DNA of 21,895 nt from Clostridia bacterium (GTDB lineage: Bacteria; Bacillota; Clostridia; Christensenellales; Borkfalkiaceae). Positions 19,812 to 21,895 of this stretch are shown piece by piece. Under the pieces are notes generated by a model that was not told the origin of the DNA, did no database searches, and worked only from the letters and a program-made list of their open reading frames with translations. The stretch spans positions 1 through 21,895 of the forward strand of contig JAFVSF010000139.1 in the NCBI GenBank assembly GCA_017503885.1, given 5' to 3'. The translations under genes and the position numbers were made by a program. Positions within the stretch are counted from its first letter, which is position 1, and each line of letters opens with the position of its first letter.

Positions 19812-20501
19812 TTACTTCTCTTCGGTAACTGCAACGCTTGGCTGTACGTCTTTCTTCTTAAAGGTAAATACCTTTTCTTCACCTTTTATAAGCCTTACAA
19901 TATTGGCTCTATGCAACCAAATAGATATGACGCTTGCAACTACTCCAAGAATAAGTCTGTATATAGTAAAGTTTGCAAAATAACCAGCACCGAGTCCACA
20001 AACGTTTAACACGTAGAAAACCAACGTTGAAAGTATCAAGCCAGTCGCACCCAATATTGAACTAATTGAAACGATGTGGGTAAAAGCAAACGTTACGAAG
20101 AACACAATCACTATAAACACTAAAATCTTCCAATCTATTATAAGAGCAATGGCTGCCCCAACTGTAACGCCTTTACCACCTTTAAAGTTGAAAAACACGG
20201 GAAAGGCGTGGCCTAAAATACACGCAACACCCGTAGTCATTATACAAACCTCAGTATATTCGTCTTTAGCGATAAGAAGAACAACGGTACAAGCAATTAT
20301 TGCTTTCAAAAAGTCGCCCAATAGAACGAGTATTCCACCTTTTGCACCATAGACTCTCGCCATATTAGTAGCACCTGCATTTCCGCTTCCATGCTCTCTA
20401 ACGTCACCCTTAAAAAGACATTTAGAAAGTATTACAGACACACTAATAGAACCCATCAAATATCCTATTATTAAACTTAAACTAATATATAATGCTAACA
20501 T
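19812..20501 (-). CDS. plsY: Acyl-phosphate:glycerol-3-phosphate acyltransferase PlsY
   Basis: A protein of 229 aa, an integral membrane protein with several hydrophobic helices. The conserved loops are present: HGSGNAGATNMARVYGAKGG (about 37-56), GHAFPVFFNFKGGKGV and a later HRANI. It transfers the acyl group from acyl-phosphate to glycerol-3-phosphate, the first committed step of phospholipid synthesis. A charged C-terminal tail of about 25 residues (KGEEKVFTFKKKD...) follows the last helix. It is upstream of gpsA (56-base gap) and preceded by AGGTG at its start. The gap to rplL (20502-20899) holds a hairpin repeat and the ribosomal operon terminator. Confidence 0.95.
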   Translation of the reverse strand: MLALYISLSLIIGYLMGSISVSVILSKCLFKGDVREHGSGNAGATNMARVYGAKGGILVLLGDFLKAIIACTVVLLIAKDEYTEVCIMTTGVACILGHAFPVFFNFKGGKGVTVGAAIALIIDWKILVFIVIVFFVTFAFTHIVSISSILGATGLILSTLVFYVLNVCGLGAGYFANFTIYRLILGVVASVISIWLHRANIVRLIKGEEKVFTFKKKDVQPSVAVTEEK

Positions 20502-20620
20502 ATAATCACCTTTAAATATTTTATCACTAACGCCAAGTTATTGTCAAATAAATAGCGTTGAAAATAGAATAACACCTAACTTTCATTATTTACACATTTT
20601 TAATATTTTAAACTTGGCTA

Positions 20621-20792
20621 TGTCACAACGTATGACTGATTAAATTTAAAGGGTTAGATACGAGCAAGACGCATTTTTCACGAGGGAGAGACAAGGGAGC
20701 GACCTCTTTGGTCGCAGGAATTGTCGCAACCCGTAAAAAAGGCTAATATTGCGAAGCAGATAAACCTTTAAATATCAGTCACGAGTTGTGAT
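20621..20792. repeat. Hairpin-forming intergenic repeat, copy C
   Basis: A diverged member of the family at 10017-10375. Its ends are imperfect inverted repeats of about 40 bases (GTCACAACGTATGACTGAT on the left, ATCAGTCACGAGTTGTGAT on the right, extended by ATTTAAAGG-type arms). Shared with the other copies are TTAGA(T/C)AC(G/A)AGCAAGAC, CACGAG, the apical GACCTCTTTGGTC and ATTGCGA. The whole unit could fold as one long hairpin. It lies between rplL's terminator and plsY. Confidence 0.7.
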
Positions 20793-20836
20793 AGAGCCTT
20801 AAACTTTAATAAATAGGCTATTAAGCATAGATAAAC

Positions 20837-20875
20837 AAAAACCCCTATAGGAAGAAACCTTCCTATAGGGGGTTT
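20837..20875 (-). terminator. Strong intrinsic terminator of the rplJ-rplL operon
   Basis: On the minus strand a stem of about 16 bp (AAACCCC...CTTCC with its complement, one bulged G) and a 4-nt loop is followed by TTTTTG. It lies 25 bases past the rplL stop. Confidence 0.9.
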
Positions 20876-20899
20876 GATTTTTAGGTAATAAACTAGGTC

Positions 20900-21271
20900 T
20901 TACTCTAAAACAGCAGTTGCACCTGCAGCCTTAAGGGTTTCAACCATCTTTTCAGCTTCTTCTTTAGCAACGTTCTCTTTGATAACGCCACACTTTTCAA
21001 CTAAGCCTTTAGCTTCGATAAGGCCAGCACCAGTGATGTCCTTAACAGCTTTAATAACTTTAACCTTTTCAGCGCCGATTTCTTTAAGAACAACGTTGAA
21101 TTCAGTCTTTTCTTCAGCAGCAGGAGCAGCTTCTGCACCAGCAACAGGGCCAGCAGCAACAACAGCAGCAGCACTTACGCCGAATTCTTCTTCGATTGCT
21201 TTAACTAAACTGTTAAGTTCCATAACAGTCATACCTTTAATTTCTTCAATAAACTTTGCGATATCAGCCAT
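20900..21271 (-). CDS. rplL: 50S ribosomal protein L7/L12
   Basis: A protein of 123 aa, the usual length. The N-terminal dimer domain (MADIAKFIEEIKGMTVMELNSLVKAIEEEFG) is followed by an Ala/Val/Pro/Glu-rich hinge (about 35-55) and the C-terminal factor-binding domain (EFNVVLKEIGAEKVKVIKAVKDITGAGLIEAK...). It forms the ribosomal stalk with L10 and recruits translation GTPases. Only one base separates it from rplJ, and its ribosome binding site (AGAGGA) lies in the last rplJ codons, so it is translationally coupled. Confidence 0.98.
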   Translation of the reverse strand: MADIAKFIEEIKGMTVMELNSLVKAIEEEFGVSAAAVVAAGPVAGAEAAPAAEEKTEFNVVLKEIGAEKVKVIKAVKDITGAGLIEAKGLVEKCGVIKENVAKEEAEKMVETLKAAGATAVLE

Positions 21272-21272
21272 T

Positions 21273-21815
21273 TTAATATCCTCTCTTTTTTAAAATTTTG
21301 TATTTTGCTCTTAAAAATTGAGCGTTTTGCTCTTTTTGTTCTGCGACTGCGTTAAGAGCTACAGCCAAGCCGCTGATAATGCTGGACAATGCACCAGCAA
21401 GTTTTGCAACGAGTACCTCTTTTGAAGGAATTGATGCGAGTGCTTTTACTCCGTTAGCGTCAACATAAGCACCGTCAACGAAACCACTCTTAACTCTAAT
21501 CTTATCGTTTGTGCTCTTACACATATCGCAAGCAACTTTTGCTGCGCCTGTTTCATCTGAGCCGAAAGCTACAGACGTAGAGCCGTTAAGATCAGCGTCG
21601 AAATCAGTAACGTTAAGTTCGTTAAAAGCACGCTTAAGTAATGTGTTCTTTAAAACCTTATACTCAGTGTTAGCCTTTCTCATGTTGCAACGGAATTCGG
21701 TATCTTCGGCAACTGTCAAGCCTTTGTAGTCGATTAAGATAACCGATTTGCTTGCTTGGATCTTTGCTTTGATGTCTTCAACTATTTGCTTTTTTGCCTC
21801 AAGATTTGCTGACAA
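21273..21815 (-). CDS. rplJ: 50S ribosomal protein L10
   Basis: A protein of 180 aa; most bacterial L10 proteins are about 165-175. The start is TTG at 21815 (reads LeuSerAlaAsnLeuGlu..., initiated as Met), supported by GGAGG 8 bases upstream. The body is typical: KSVILIDYKGLTVAEDTEFR, KVLKNTLLKRAF and the C-terminal helix that binds L7/L12 dimers (LSSIISGLAVALNAVAEQ). A C-terminal extension of about 15 residues (FLRAKYKILKKRGY) is basic and overlaps the rplL ribosome binding site. L10 anchors the stalk to 23S rRNA and represses its own operon through the leader. Confidence 0.96.
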   Translation of the reverse strand: MSANLEAKKQIVEDIKAKIQASKSVILIDYKGLTVAEDTEFRCNMRKANTEYKVLKNTLLKRAFNELNVTDFDADLNGSTSVAFGSDETGAAKVACDMCKSTNDKIRVKSGFVDGAYVDANGVKALASIPSKEVLVAKLAGALSSIISGLAVALNAVAEQKEQNAQFLRAKYKILKKRGY

Positions 21816-21895
21816 CTTTATTACCTCCGTTATTTTTTACTTTGGCGATTTTTCGCCGTGTTTTTTAATGAAAACAGCCCTCGACCACACAAGGT
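21816..21895 (-). promoter_or_regulatory. rplJ: Partial 5' leader of rplJ (L10 leader region)
   Basis: The window ends within the region upstream of rplJ. A hairpin GGCGA-AAAA-TCGCC lies about 40 bases before the start, ahead of the CGGAGG site. Upstream sequence (reading CTTGTGTGGTCGAGGGCTG) may be part of the L10-binding leader, but too little is visible to confirm the fold. Confidence 0.4.

Overview
This is a low-GC bacterial window. The tRNA genes carry an encoded 3' CCA, ribosome binding sites are strong GGAGG-like sequences, promoters look like sigma-A, and the first bases encode the C-terminus of a Clostridia-type serine recombinase. Together these suggest an uncultured Bacillota (Clostridia-like) genome, possibly from a gut. 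Nearly all genes lie on the minus strand.

Layout. Positions 1-870 hold the recombinase end, hairpins, a tRNA-Thr(GGT) and a tandemly duplicated copy of its 3' end plus terminator. Next come a large membrane-anchored transglutaminase-like protein (912-3383) and a HAD phosphatase (3412-3972). A ParB-like protein without a helix-turn-helix domain (4040-4519), a ParA ATPase (4531-5310) and a DeoR regulator (5312-6079) follow, with parA translationally coupled to the regulator. Positions 6161-15354 are one bacterial microcompartment (BMC) operon, read right to left from a near-consensus promoter at 15431-15459: EutS/PduU-like shell protein, EutP/PduV GTPase, class II aldolase, CoA-acylating aldehyde dehydrogenase, Zn alcohol dehydrogenase, four BMC-H shell proteins, PduL, EutN vertex protein, PduS-like Fe-S flavoprotein and PduT-like BMC-T. 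Divergent from it is a PHP-family phosphatase (15597-16319). Then come a five-zinc-ribbon protein with a Vsr-like nuclease centre, a tRNA-Pro(GGG) interrupted by about 82 nt in its T-loop, gpsA, plsY, and rplL-rplJ with part of the L10 leader.

How the BMC genes fit together. The aldolase should cleave a deoxyketose-1-phosphate (fuculose- or rhamnulose-1-phosphate type) to DHAP plus lactaldehyde; acetaldehyde from 5-deoxypentulose-1-phosphate is an alternative. The aldehyde is oxidised to acyl-CoA, PduL converts this to acyl-phosphate, and the alcohol dehydrogenase reduces a second aldehyde, recycling NADH. All four enzymes carry encapsulation-peptide-like ends. There is no B12- or glycyl-radical diol dehydratase in view, so this resembles a pure aldolase-type BMC.

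The most notable signals are: (1) the ParA plus HTH-less ParB-like pair beside the BMC regulator, a candidate compartment-positioning system; (2) the T-loop-interrupted tRNA-Pro next to a nuclease gene; (3) a repeat family with a conserved apical hairpin, present twice inside the shell operon and once before the ribosomal-protein operon terminator; (4) an aldolase with a cysteine-rich linker before its targeting peptide; and (5) a BMC-H protein with an enlarged pore loop.
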